A stretch of 64,000 nucleotides of DNA from CAVQKZ01 sp963837325 (GCA_963837325.1 CAWIMV010000001.1:434001-498000); one strand, 5' to 3'; positions 25,353 to 34,390 are shown, counted from the first letter of the stretch. The notes: generated by a model from the letters alone, not told the origin. A program made the numbers and translations.

Positions 25353-27643
25353 GGTCGCGGCACGAGAGGTTCGACGTCGTCGTCTGCGGAGGTGGGCTCG
25401 CCGGCCTGTCGGCAGCCGTCGCTGCTTCGCGGCATGGGGCACGTGTCTGCCTCATCCAGGACCGTTCGGTGCTGGGCGGGAACAGTTCGTCCGAGGTACG
25501 GGTGACGCCGCACGGCGCCGCGGCGTTCCACGCGTACGGACGCGAAACCGGCATCATCTCGGAACTGTTGATCGAGGAGCGAGCCCGCAACCATGAGGAG
25601 ATCGTCGGCAACGGCTGGGTGAACAGTGTATGGGACCTGGTCCTCTACGACCTCGCGGTGAGGACCGAGGGCCTCACACTGCACCTGAACACGTCGGTTG
25701 TGGATGTTGACCGCGATACCGAGCGGCGCATCCGATCGGTGGCGGCGCGGGTAGCCGGGGCCGAGACGGAAATCGAGATCGAGGGAACTGTTTTCGTCGA
25801 CGCGACGGGGGACGGCGTGGTCGCGGCGCTGGCCGGCTGCGAGTGGCGAATGGGGTCCGAGGCGCGAGCGGAGTTCGATGAGCCGCACGCGCCGGAGAGC
25901 GCGTCCGATGACGTCATGGGTAACTCGATCCACTTCAAGGCCCGCGACACCGGCCGGCCCATCGAGTTCACTCCGCCGGACTGGGCAGTCCGCTACGAGG
26001 ACGAGGGCTTCTTCTACGAGCAGGGCCGCGTCCCCTACGACATTCGATCCGGCTACTGGTGGATCGAACTCGGCGTCCCGTGGCACACGATTTATGACAG
26101 CGAGCAGCTACGCCACGAGCTGACCCGCCACACCCTCGGCGTCTGGGACTGGATCAAGAACCGCGACCCCCGGACCAAGGATCTCGCCCGAACCTGGGCG
26201 CTGGACTGGATTGGGCAGGTCCCCGGCAAGCGAGAAACCCGCCGCGTGATCGGCCAGTACCTGATGACCGAGCACGACGCGTTGAAGCAGACGCAGTTCC
26301 CCGACGAGATCGCCTACGGGGGCTGGTTCGTCGACATCCATACCCCGGGCGGCCTGCTGGCCGGCTCGAGCGAGCAATTCACCGCCGAGGGGCTGGACGA
26401 GACGACCGAGTACGCCGCCAAGAGCTTCTGCGGTCCGTACGGCATACCGCTGGGTATGTGCGTGTCGAAGGACATTGACAACCTTATGATGGCCGGCCGT
26501 AACGTCAGTGCGACACATTCCGCGCTGGCGACCGTACGGGTCATGGGCACGACGGCCGTGATGGGCCAGGCCGTCGGCACAGCGGCGGCAGTTGCCGTCG
26601 AGCACGGTGTCTCGGTCGCCACCCTGCCGACGGCTGCGGTGAGCGAGGTTCAGCAGCGGCTGCTGCGCGACGGCTGCTTCCTGCCCAACGTCGTCAACGC
26701 CGACCCGCTCGACCTCGCCCGCCGTGCAACGGCCACTGCTAGCAGCACCGCCCTCTCGCACGGCGTCGGCCCGCACACACCAGCCGGCATCATCCCGCCG
26801 ATGGCCTCGCCCGGTGGCGACGGCCTCGCGCTGCGGACCGGGCAGTGGATCGCCGTCGGGTCAAGCGCCGTGCTGGAGCGAATCGAGCTGTGCCTCACCA
26901 ATCGCACCGGACAGGTGCAGCAGGTGGATGCCGTCCTGGTCGGCGTCGAGCACATCTGGGACTACCGCACCGACACCGGCCGCCGGCTCGTCGGCACGAC
27001 CCTCCAGGTGCCGCCCGGCGAAAGTCGATGGATCGGTTGGGATGTCCACCTCGACGCGGCCAGCGGCCTGAGGCCAGACTCCTACGTGCGGGTCGATGTG
27101 CTGCCGACGCCACACATCACATGGGAGACTGCGGGCGCGATCGCACCAGGGCACACGGCGGCGCACGAGATCTCGCCGGGCAAGCTCCGCGGCCTCATGC
27201 TCAACAAGTCCTTCCGGGTTGTGCCGGCGCAGAACTGCTACGAGCCGGCGAACGTGACCCGCGGCGCGACTCGCCCGCACCGGGCCGCCAACCTCTGGCG
27301 CTCGGATCCAGCCGTCCCTCTCGAGCAATGGCTGCAGCTCACCTGGGACTCGCCGCAGGTCATCGCGACGATCGAGCTGACCTTCCCCGGCCACCTCTAC
27401 AGCGAGTACCACCGCTACCCGCCGCAGTACCGCGACCCGCAGTGCCCGAAGGACTACGCCGTCCTCGCGCTGCTCGACGGCGGGTGGACGACTGTCGCGG
27501 AAGTCTCGGGCAACTACCAGCGGCACAACCGAATCAAGCTCGCGCCGGACGTCCGGACCGAGGCCCTGCGGGTCGCGTTCAACTCCACAAACGGTGACCC
27601 GTCGGCCGCCGTGTACGAGATCCGCTGCTACGGGAACGAGTGA
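25349..27643 (+). CDS. Large FAD-dependent oxidoreductase with C-terminal beta-sandwich
   Basis: 764 residues. Dinucleotide-binding GGGLAGLSAAVAASRHGARV at the N-terminus, then VLGGNSSSEVRV, VFVDATGDGVVAALAGCEWRMGSEA and a C-terminal FAD block DNLMMAGRNVSATHSALATVRVMGT. This is the FAD_oxidored (PF12831-like) group, often found in carbohydrate-utilisation loci. After about residue 460 comes an extra ~300 residues with discoidin-like beta-sandwich features (TIELTFPGHLYSEYH, VAFNSTNG). No signal peptide, so it is cytoplasmic. It most likely oxidises the imported compound or its glycone; the electron acceptor is unknown. Confidence 0.85.
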   Translation: MRSRHERFDVVVCGGGLAGLSAAVAASRHGARVCLIQDRSVLGGNSSSEVRVTPHGAAAFHAYGRETGIISELLIEERARNHEEIVGNGWVNSVWDLVLYDLAVRTEGLTLHLNTSVVDVDRDTERRIRSVAARVAGAETEIEIEGTVFVDATGDGVVAALAGCEWRMGSEARAEFDEPHAPESASDDVMGNSIHFKARDTGRPIEFTPPDWAVRYEDEGFFYEQGRVPYDIRSGYWWIELGVPWHTIYDSEQLRHELTRHTLGVWDWIKNRDPRTKDLARTWALDWIGQVPGKRETRRVIGQYLMTEHDALKQTQFPDEIAYGGWFVDIHTPGGLLAGSSEQFTAEGLDETTEYAAKSFCGPYGIPLGMCVSKDIDNLMMAGRNVSATHSALATVRVMGTTAVMGQAVGTAAAVAVEHGVSVATLPTAAVSEVQQRLLRDGCFLPNVVNADPLDLARRATATASSTALSHGVGPHTPAGIIPPMASPGGDGLALRTGQWIAVGSSAVLERIELCLTNRTGQVQQVDAVLVGVEHIWDYRTDTGRRLVGTTLQVPPGESRWIGWDVHLDAASGLRPDSYVRVDVLPTPHITWETAGAIAPGHTAAHEISPGKLRGLMLNKSFRVVPAQNCYEPANVTRGATRPHRAANLWRSDPAVPLEQWLQLTWDSPQVIATIELTFPGHLYSEYHRYPPQYRDPQCPKDYAVLALLDGGWTTVAEVSGNYQRHNRIKLAPDVRTEALRVAFNSTNGDPSAAVYEIRCYGNE

Positions 27644-27647
27644 GCCG

Positions 27648-28145
27648 ATGATCGCAGACGTCCTGCACTTCTCCTTTACCGTGAGCGATCTGGACGCCGC
27701 GGTCGAGTGGTTCGAGAAGGCACTCGGCCTCGAACTCGTGCACCGCCAACGCCAGGACAACCCCTACACTCGCATCCTCGTCGGCATGGACGATGCGGTG
27801 CTCGACGTCGCGCAGCTCGCGATCCCGGGCAGTCCGCCCCGTCACTCCACCCACATGTTGGAGCTCATCCAGTACCACGCGCCGCCGGGTCGGACTCGGG
27901 CCGAACTGCCGACCAATGACGTCGGAGTCGCGCACCTCGCCCTCATGGTTACCGACATTCACGAGCGCTACGAGCGCATGAGCGCAGCCGGAACGCAGTT
28001 CGTCTCAGCGCCCGTCGCAATCACCGCCGGCGCCAACCGCGGCGGCTGGGCCTGCTACCTGCGTGGCCCGGACGGCATTACGTTCGAACTGCTCCAACCG
28101 AGCCCTGAGCGTCTCGGCGCGCTCGGGCTGTGCGAGGTGCACTGA
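27648..28145 (+). CDS. VOC-family (glyoxalase/extradiol dioxygenase-like) protein
   Basis: 165 residues from the ATG four bases after the FAD-gene stop. Paired beta-alpha-beta-beta-beta modules: DVLHFSFTVSDLDAAVEWFEKALGLELVHR at the start and VAHLALMVTDIHERYERM in the second half. Possible metal ligands are His in VLHFSF, Glu in HMLELIQY, His in VAHLAL and Glu in ITFELLQP. Such proteins are metal-dependent lyases, isomerases, epimerases or ring-cleaving dioxygenases. Its position in a catabolic operon favours an enzymatic role. Confidence 0.88.
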   Translation: MIADVLHFSFTVSDLDAAVEWFEKALGLELVHRQRQDNPYTRILVGMDDAVLDVAQLAIPGSPPRHSTHMLELIQYHAPPGRTRAELPTNDVGVAHLALMVTDIHERYERMSAAGTQFVSAPVAITAGANRGGWACYLRGPDGITFELLQPSPERLGALGLCEVH

Positions 28146-28873
28146 TGCTGCGCGCCGGACGGTATCTGATAACCGGGGCGGCGAGCGGCATCGGCCGTGC
28201 CTGTGCGCAAGTGGTCGCCGAGGCGGGCGGCACACCGGTCCTCGTAGACCGGAACGAGGACGGCGTGCGCGAAACAAGCGCCGAGTACGGCGGAGAATGG
28301 CATGTCGCGGACGTGTGCAGTGGCCCGGACGTCGCGCGGCTGACGGCGGCGCTCGCGGCGGGTGATGGTCCCCTTGCGGGGATCGTGAACGCCGCGGGGA
28401 TCGTCCAACTCGGATCGCTCGCCGACCTGACCGAGGACGACTGGGACCGGATGCTCGATGTGAATCTGAAAGCCGTCTTTCTGATCTGCCGCGCACTCGT
28501 CCCGATGCTGGTATCGGCTGGCGGCGGGTCAGTCGTCAACCTCACGTCCGTCTCTGGTCGCACCAAGTCGATCTACAGCGCGCCCAACTACGTCGCGTCC
28601 AAGGCGGGCGTGATCGGCCTGACGATGTCGCTCGCCGCGCAGCTTGCCACCGACTGCGTGCGGGTGAATAGCGTCGCGCCTGGGCTGGTCGACACCCCCA
28701 TGCTCTCCGCCTACACCGAGCAGCAGCACGAGGTGATGCGCTCGGCGATCCCGTTGGGCCGTTTCGCGCAGGCGCGGGAGGTCGCCACTGTAGTCAGGTT
28801 CCTGCTCTCGGACGATTCGTCCTACATCACCGGCCAGACGTTGAACGTCAACGGCGGACAGTTCATGCAATGA
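28145..28873 (+). CDS. SDR-family oxidoreductase (operon copy 2)
   Basis: 242 residues; the ATG shares one base with the VOC stop (TGATG). Motifs: LITGAASGIGRACA, VNAAGIV, NLTSVSGRTKS (catalytic Ser) and NYVASKAGVIGL (Tyr/Lys), ending SYITGQTLNVNGGQF. LVDRNEDG after beta-2 points to NAD. It may act at a different oxidation level from the SDR at 23542; the three copies in this operon are distinct in sequence. Confidence 0.92.
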   Translation: MLRAGRYLITGAASGIGRACAQVVAEAGGTPVLVDRNEDGVRETSAEYGGEWHVADVCSGPDVARLTAALAAGDGPLAGIVNAAGIVQLGSLADLTEDDWDRMLDVNLKAVFLICRALVPMLVSAGGGSVVNLTSVSGRTKSIYSAPNYVASKAGVIGLTMSLAAQLATDCVRVNSVAPGLVDTPMLSAYTEQQHEVMRSAIPLGRFAQAREVATVVRFLLSDDSSYITGQTLNVNGGQFMQ

Positions 28874-28884
28874 GAGGCGGCACG

Positions 28885-29940
28885 ATGCGACTCGGCTATG
28901 CCCTGCCGATCTTCGCCAACCCAGGCATCCCAGACTTCCGCACTCCGGCCTTCGAGCGACTGTCCTGGCCGGTGCTCGCCCACTCGGTGGTGCAGGCGGA
29001 GGCGTGGGGGTACGACTCGGTGTGGGTGGCAGACCACATGTTCCTCGGGCGGGACGGGGCGATCCTGGAGGGCTGGACGACGCTGGCCGCCGTTGCCGGC
29101 ATGACGAGGCGGATGCGACTCGGCACTATCCACCTCGGCAACGAGTTCCGGCATGCGCCGTTGATGGCGAAGATGGCGGCCACGCTCGACGTCATCTCCG
29201 GCGGCCGGCTCGAGTTGTTCATCGACCCCGGCTGGCGCGAGCGCGAGGTCGTCTCCTATGGGTGGGACTGGGAACCGGACCGGCGAGTGCGCGCCGAGCG
29301 GCTCGGCGAGGCGCTGGACCTCTGCCGCCGCCTGTGGTCCGGTGAGACCACCACGTTCACCGGCCGCCACTACCGTCTTGACGGCGCCATCTGCCAACCC
29401 CGCCCGTGCCAGCAACCGGGACCGCGCGTCTGGATCGGCGAGGCGTTCGACGAGGCCACTTTGGATCTCATCGCCGCGCAGGCGGACGTGTGGAATTCGA
29501 TGCCGGCCGGTGTGGACGTTCTCGCCACGAAGCTCAAGCGGGTTGACGACGCTTTGCTGCGCCGCGGTCGCGACCCCGACGACCTCGCCCGCACGCTCGA
29601 GACCCAGGTGCTCATCTTCGATGACCCTGGGCAGGGGGAGCGGTGGTTCGACCGGTTCGCGGCGTTGCGCGAGCAGCACCCCGCGGGCGACGCGATGAGT
29701 GACGTCCTCGACTTCGTGGCCACGACGAATCCACACCTGGACGGGATGGCGAGCTTCGAACAGGTGCGCGACGAGTTCGTCGTCGGCACGCCGGACGAAG
29801 TCGCGGACAAGCTCGCCGCCTACCGCGACCTCGGCATCGATGAGGTGATCTGCTGGTTCATGGACTTCCCAGGCCTCGAATCGATGCAGCGCCTGCGCAC
29901 CGAGATCGCACCGCGGCTGGACCGGGCGGTGTCTCGATGA
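28885..29940 (+). CDS. LLM-class flavin-dependent monooxygenase/oxidoreductase
   Basis: 351 residues from the ATG at 28885, after GAGAGGCGG; an ATG at 28870 overlapping the SDR stop would add five. Bacterial luciferase-like TIM barrel: MRLGYALPIF, AEAWGYDSVWVADHMF, GTIHLGNEFRHAPLMAKMAATLDVISGGRLEL and a late VVGTPDEVADKLAAYRDLG. Members use reduced FMN or coenzyme F420; in actinomycetes F420 is frequent, but the sequence alone does not settle it. Probable role: oxygenation or hydride transfer on an intermediate. Confidence 0.88.
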   Translation: MRLGYALPIFANPGIPDFRTPAFERLSWPVLAHSVVQAEAWGYDSVWVADHMFLGRDGAILEGWTTLAAVAGMTRRMRLGTIHLGNEFRHAPLMAKMAATLDVISGGRLELFIDPGWREREVVSYGWDWEPDRRVRAERLGEALDLCRRLWSGETTTFTGRHYRLDGAICQPRPCQQPGPRVWIGEAFDEATLDLIAAQADVWNSMPAGVDVLATKLKRVDDALLRRGRDPDDLARTLETQVLIFDDPGQGERWFDRFAALREQHPAGDAMSDVLDFVATTNPHLDGMASFEQVRDEFVVGTPDEVADKLAAYRDLGIDEVICWFMDFPGLESMQRLRTEIAPRLDRAVSR

Positions 29941-30695
29941 GCGCGGTCGCGATCGTCACCGGCGCGGCATCCGGCGTCGGTGCGGAGGTAGCGCGGCAGT
30001 TGCGGGCCGCCGGCGACGCCGTGGTGGGTGTCGACCTGCGCTGGGAGGACGCGTTCGACCCAGCGTTGTGCGTGCAGGGCGACGTCCGTGTCGAGCGGAC
30101 CTGGGACGACGCGCTCGCCTGCGCCCAGCAGCTCGGCGGCCCAGCGACCAAGCTGGTGCTCAACGCCGGCCTGCTCACGGTGGGCACGCTGCTGGAGTTG
30201 AGCCTGGCGCAGGTGCGCGAGGTTTTCGACGTGAACGTGTTTGCCGTCGCCCTCGGCCTGCAGAAGTGCCTGCCGCACATGATCGCGGCCGGCGGCGGCA
30301 GCATCGTCGCCGTCGCTAGCGTCGATGCATTGCTCGTCGAGCAAGGGCTGGCGGCGTACTGCTCGTCGAAGGGAGCGCTGCTGCAACTCGTGCGCAGCGT
30401 CGCGCTGGACTACGCGCGCAGCGGTATCCGCGCAAACTGCGTGTGTCCTGGCGCAATTGACACGCCGTTCTTCCAGCAACACGTCACCGCGGCCGCAGAT
30501 CCCGCGCAATTCTTGCGCGAGAAGACCGATCGGCATCCAGCGGGACGCATCCTCGTGCCGGCCGACGTGGCGGCTGTCGTCGAGTTCCTGCTCGACGAAC
30601 GCGCGGCCGGCATGACTGGGGCAACGGTCACCGTCGACGGCGGCCTCACCTCGACCTTCGACTTCCAATCCACCGCAGTCAGCACGTCGGTCTGA
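29937..30695 (+). CDS. SDR-family oxidoreductase (operon copy 3)
   Basis: 252 residues, ATG overlapping the previous stop (ATGA). Motifs AIVTGAASGVGAEVARQL, LNAGLL, VASVDALLVEQ (Ser) and AYCSSKGALLQL (Tyr/Lys); the C-terminus is GATVTVDGGLTS. VGVDLRW after beta-2 suggests NAD. It is followed five bases later by the isomerase-like gene. Confidence 0.9.
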   Translation: MSAVAIVTGAASGVGAEVARQLRAAGDAVVGVDLRWEDAFDPALCVQGDVRVERTWDDALACAQQLGGPATKLVLNAGLLTVGTLLELSLAQVREVFDVNVFAVALGLQKCLPHMIAAGGGSIVAVASVDALLVEQGLAAYCSSKGALLQLVRSVALDYARSGIRANCVCPGAIDTPFFQQHVTAAADPAQFLREKTDRHPAGRILVPADVAAVVEFLLDERAAGMTGATVTVDGGLTSTFDFQSTAVSTSV

Positions 30696-30700
30696 TCGCC

Positions 30701-31006
30701 GTGGAGTACCTGGTCGAGATCGACATCCGCCTACCCGGCGACCTCGACAACGAAGCCCGGGCAGCACTCCTGCGCGCTGAACGGCACCGAGGTGGCGAGC
30801 TAGTGCGCGATGGGCACATCCGCGCCATCTGGCGGTTGGACGGTCCCGACATCAGGAACGCCGGGATCTGGAGGGCGGCCCACCGCGCGGAACTGGACGA
30901 GGCCGTCGCGTCACTGCCGATGTATGCGTGGATGACCGTGGCGGTCACGCCGCTGCATCCGCACCCGCTTAGCCCAAGCTTCGAGGAAATGGAGACGAGA
31001 ACGTGA
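30701..31006 (+). CDS. Muconolactone delta-isomerase-like protein
   Basis: 101 residues from a GTG. EYLVEIDIRLPGDLDNEARAALLRAERHRGGELVRDGHIRAIWRL and MYAWMTVAVTPLHPHPLSP follow the ferredoxin-like fold of the MIase family (PF02426), including the ExxR-x10-G-x3-R-W spacing. In aromatic catabolism the enzyme shifts the double bond of muconolactone. Here, next to SDRs and a VOC protein rather than catechol genes, it may act on a different unsaturated lactone. The stop overlaps the next start (GTGA). Confidence 0.8.
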   Translation: MEYLVEIDIRLPGDLDNEARAALLRAERHRGGELVRDGHIRAIWRLDGPDIRNAGIWRAAHRAELDEAVASLPMYAWMTVAVTPLHPHPLSPSFEEMETRT

Positions 31007-33156
31007 CGCACCTAGGCGGTTCCGAGCTTCTCCAGACCAGGGCCGAACCCAGCTACCTGTCCCGGTCGCGGCGGATGCTGCTGGACATGCACATCCCGCA
31101 GTGGGACGAGCGTTTTCTGCGCGAGCACGACCCGGAGGCACTCGCCGACTGCTACGTCAGCGCCGGCGCGGACGCGGTGATGATGTATTGCAAGAGCCAC
31201 CTGGGCCTGCTCTATTGGCCGTCTGACACCGGCAATCCGCACCGCGGGCTCGGCGGGCGCGACGCCGTCGGCGACCTTCTCGCCGCGCTGCGCCGGCGCG
31301 ACATCGCAGTGTGCGCCTATACCAGTGTTGCCATCGACCGCGACGCCGCCGAGCAGCACCCAGAGTGGCTCATCACGCCCGTCCGTACGGTCGACGGCAT
31401 CCCGGAAGTGAGCTGGTTCCGTCGGCACAGCGCGCTCTGCATGAACAAGCGCGGCTACCTCGATTACGAGAAACGCCAGATCGCCGACCTGCTCGACTCG
31501 TACCGCTTCGACGCCTTCTTTGCGGACATGATGTTCTGGGGAGCGGTCTGCGTATGCACGGACTGTGCACGCCGTTTCGAGCATGAGGACGGCGCCCACA
31601 TCCCCGATGCCGTCGACTGGTCCGACCCGACATGGAACGCGTTCGTTGCCGCCCGGGAACGGTGGGCCGACGAGTTCTCCCAGGAACTCCTACGGCACGC
31701 TCGCTCGGTCAGCGACATCCCCGCATACCAGAACTTCGCCGGCAGCTTTTTCGGCTGGCAGTTCGGCAAGTCGATCGCCGGCTACCGCAACGACTCGTTT
31801 CTTGGCGGGGATCTGTATGGCGGCCCGAGTGAGCAACTGCTGGCGTGCAAGCTCATGCTGTCGCTGTCGCCGGGACGCCCGCCGGAGTACATGACCTCGC
31901 GCGCCCCCGACTTGCGGGACCACGTGTCGGTCAAGACCGAGACTCAGATGACGTTGCAGATGTTCGGCGCGACCGCGCTCTCGTGCGCCGTCCTGTTCAT
32001 CGACGCGATCGACCCGTCCGGCTCAGTCAATGCCGCGGTGTACGAGCAGATCGGGCGGGTCTACGAGCGGCGCAGGCCCTACGAGGACGCGCTCGGCGGC
32101 AGACATGTGGAGGACGTCGGCGTCTACTACTCGAGCGAATCGCTGGTGCGGCTCGCCGACGACGGCCGTGCGCTGACAGATCTCCCTTTCGCAGCCGGAA
32201 GTCCCCACCTGACCGCGGCCATCGGGGCCATGCAGGCATTGCAGGAGCTGCACGTGCCAGCCGGTGCCGTGACAGCTGCGCAGCTCGACTCGTTGAGCGA
32301 CTTCGCCGTGATCGTCTTGCCGGACGTGACGCGGTTGTCCGAGCGTGAGGCACGGGCGTTCGAAGAGTACGTCGCAGCCGGCGGCCGCCTGTACGCCAGC
32401 GGGCGCACCGGAATCCTGAGCACGACGGGGGCCCCGGACTCACCGCTGCTCGCCGACCTGTTCGGTGTCGACGTCGTCGGCGACGACGACGGACCGGAGA
32501 TCTCACTAGCCCCGACGAGCACCCTGGTGGAGCAGGCGATTTTCCCGCAACGGCACATCTCGTGGCCGCGGCGCGACGGAGCCACCGTTCCCCCTCGGGT
32601 GCGGGCTCGGCCGGGGACCGATACGTTGGCCACACTGTGCCTGCCCTACGCGTATCCCGAGCCGGGGACGCGGATCGACCAGAATTGGTCGAGCAACTAC
32701 TCGTTCCCGCCGTGGTCGACGACCGCCCACCCCGTCATCACCGAACGCGGTACCGGAAGTGGACGAGCCGTCTACAGCACATTCCCGCTCGAGACCGGCG
32801 GCCGGGCAGCCAGGTCCCTCCTCAAGGCGATCCTCAACGCCCTGATCGGCGATTCCGCTCATCTGTCGGCCGACGCCGCGGATACTGTCTGGATCGAGAC
32901 GTTCGCCCAGGAGGAGCGCAGCCGGTACGTCGTCAGCGTGTTGAACTACGCGCCCGACGCCGTCGGCCTTCACACGCCGGTCACCTTCCGGCTTCGGTTG
33001 CCGGACGGAACCTCGCTCGTACGAGTAGACCAGATCGGCGCGCATAACGCGGTCACCGTGACGGAGCCCGAGCCGGGCGTCGCCGAAGTCACGTCGCCGG
33101 TTGCCACATTCGCCATGTTTGCCCTTGTGTACCAGCCACACGTCACGGATTCGTAG
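31003..33156 (+). CDS. GHL6-type glycoside hydrolase with trimerisation domain
   Basis: 717 residues, GTG start overlapping the isomerase stop. The N-terminal barrel resembles the putative glycoside hydrolase group GHL6 (MLLDMHIPQWDERFLREHDP, ALADCYVSAGADAVMMYCKSH, FDAFFADMMFWGAVC, GHDC-like CTDCARRF). About residues 395-610 resemble the beta-galactosidase trimerisation domain (FAVIVLPDVTRLSEREARAFEEYVAAGG). The Asp in DAFFADM matches the position of the GH29/GH-A nucleophile strand. No signal peptide, so deglycosylation would be intracellular. The substrate is probably a small glycoside taken up by the importers. Last gene of the operon. Confidence 0.8.
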   Translation: MTHLGGSELLQTRAEPSYLSRSRRMLLDMHIPQWDERFLREHDPEALADCYVSAGADAVMMYCKSHLGLLYWPSDTGNPHRGLGGRDAVGDLLAALRRRDIAVCAYTSVAIDRDAAEQHPEWLITPVRTVDGIPEVSWFRRHSALCMNKRGYLDYEKRQIADLLDSYRFDAFFADMMFWGAVCVCTDCARRFEHEDGAHIPDAVDWSDPTWNAFVAARERWADEFSQELLRHARSVSDIPAYQNFAGSFFGWQFGKSIAGYRNDSFLGGDLYGGPSEQLLACKLMLSLSPGRPPEYMTSRAPDLRDHVSVKTETQMTLQMFGATALSCAVLFIDAIDPSGSVNAAVYEQIGRVYERRRPYEDALGGRHVEDVGVYYSSESLVRLADDGRALTDLPFAAGSPHLTAAIGAMQALQELHVPAGAVTAAQLDSLSDFAVIVLPDVTRLSEREARAFEEYVAAGGRLYASGRTGILSTTGAPDSPLLADLFGVDVVGDDDGPEISLAPTSTLVEQAIFPQRHISWPRRDGATVPPRVRARPGTDTLATLCLPYAYPEPGTRIDQNWSSNYSFPPWSTTAHPVITERGTGSGRAVYSTFPLETGGRAARSLLKAILNALIGDSAHLSADAADTVWIETFAQEERSRYVVSVLNYAPDAVGLHTPVTFRLRLPDGTSLVRVDQIGAHNAVTVTEPEPGVAEVTSPVATFAMFALVYQPHVTDS

Positions 33157-33209
33157 GCATCGACCCGGCGCGAGGGCCGCTACCCCGTGCTTCGATTAAG
33201 AGGGTGATC

Positions 33210-33239
33210 TATCAAGGCTTGATATTGTCGTCTTATTAG
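33210..33239. promoter_or_regulatory. Candidate IclR operator B (autoregulatory)
   Basis: TATCAAGGCTTGATA (33210-33224) is a perfect 7-1-7 palindrome, 56 bp before the IclR start, and the best-formed member of the TRTC-N5-TTGAYA set. It is followed by TTGTCGTCTTATTAG, similar to the TAGTCATCGAATAG that follows site D. Confidence 0.7.
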
Positions 33240-33280
33240 GGTCGGTCAGCTCGTCCCTCGCTTGACAAGGCAGGTGCTGC

Positions 33281-34096
33281 ATGTCATCCACGCAGATCGA
33301 CGACGACCCGGCGGCGGGCAGTACGAGCACCCCGGACGTGGCGGCGCGCCCCCGCGTGCAGTCCGCGGCTCGCGCGATCGACATCCTGCTCTCCGTCTCG
33401 CGGAGCGACATCGGGCTCACCACCCGCGAAATCAGCGAGACGGTGGGCATCAGCCGCCAGGCGACCTACCACTTGCTGCACACGCTGGTCGGCGCCGGCG
33501 TCCTCATCCGCAACAGCAGTAACCGCTACGTGCTGGGCCTTCGGGTGGGCACGCTGGTCGCCGCCTTCAACCGGCAGATGGCTCCGCCCGAACGCCTTGC
33601 CCCGATTGTTCGTGGCCTTGCGCAAGACACCGGCGAGACCGCGTACGCAGCCGGGTGGTGGTCAGGCGAGGTGACGGCGCTGACGGTCTCGCGTGGTACC
33701 AATCCGGTGCAGGCGGCCGAGGTCCCGCAGGGCTATGTCGGCGACGCACACGCGCGTGCCGCTGGGAAGCTCCTGCTCGCCAACGCCTCGGACGAGGTGC
33801 GCGAGACGTACCTCGCCTCGCACGCACTGCGGCGGCTGACGGCTAACACGATCGTGAACCGCGAAGTGCTCGACCGTGAGTTCGCGAAGGCGCGCGCGCA
33901 GGGCTACGCCGTCGACGCCGAGGAATTCGCGCAGGGCGTCTGCTGCATGGCGGTACCCCTCGACAACGGGTACTCGCCGTTCGTGCTGAGCCTGTCCGTG
34001 CCGCGTGAGCGGTTCGAGGAGTCGTTCAGCAACTACCTCGCGATTATGCAGAAGGCGGCTGCCTCGTCGCTGATCCTGGGGGCCGAACAGGCCTGA
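33281..34096 (+). CDS. IclR-family transcriptional regulator
   Basis: 271 residues from the ATG after AAGGCAGGTGCTGC. The winged helix at about 20-90 (ARAIDILLSVSRSDIGLTTREISETVGISRQATYHLLHTLVGAGVL) precedes the effector-binding domain (YVGDAHARAAGKLLLANAS, FAKARAQGYAVDAEEFAQGVCCMAVPL, FVLSLSVPRERF). The usual Cys/Gly-rich effector pocket is present. IclR proteins bind about 15-bp palindromes and respond to pathway intermediates. It sits between the catabolic operon and the E1/importer-2 genes, so it is the natural controller of the island. Confidence 0.95.
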   Translation: MSSTQIDDDPAAGSTSTPDVAARPRVQSAARAIDILLSVSRSDIGLTTREISETVGISRQATYHLLHTLVGAGVLIRNSSNRYVLGLRVGTLVAAFNRQMAPPERLAPIVRGLAQDTGETAYAAGWWSGEVTALTVSRGTNPVQAAEVPQGYVGDAHARAAGKLLLANASDEVRETYLASHALRRLTANTIVNREVLDREFAKARAQGYAVDAEEFAQGVCCMAVPLDNGYSPFVLSLSVPRERFEESFSNYLAIMQKAAASSLILGAEQA

Positions 34097-34102
34097 CCTC
34101 GC

Positions 34103-34135
34103 GTCTGCGTTGCGCTGCTTCCTGACGCGGCAGAC
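34103..34135. terminator. Weak hairpin after the IclR gene
   Basis: GTCTGC (34103-34108) and GCAGAC (34130-34135) pair, with a partial continuation GT/AC and a bulge. It starts seven bases after the IclR stop. Short stem; low confidence. Confidence 0.35.
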
Positions 34136-34236
34136 CCTCCAGCAAGTCCCACCTTTCTGCACGAGCCAGCGCGCCGGTCAGGCCGTGCCTGGCGGCTGTT
34201 ACTGCCTAGGCCCCTTCGGCCGTCGAATCAACGTCT

Positions 34237-34264
34237 TATCGTTACTTGATAGATGTAGCAAATG
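34237..34264. promoter_or_regulatory. Candidate IclR operator C (upstream of the fused E1)
   Basis: TATCGTTACTTGATA (34237-34251) fits TRTC-N5-TTGAYA. Its continuation GATGTAGCAAAT resembles GATACATCAAAT at site A. The surrounding 34097-34390 is otherwise a gene-free promoter region, 126 bp of it between the site and the E1 start. Confidence 0.6.
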
Positions 34265-34390
34265 CTGATAATCTTTTGAACACGCGAAGCCAAGCGTTGA
34301 GCGTCCCGAACCCCTGCCACGGCCTCGCGAAACGGTTCGCCCCACCCGTCACCGCCGCGCAGCACGCGAGACACGAAGGAACAAGGCCCC

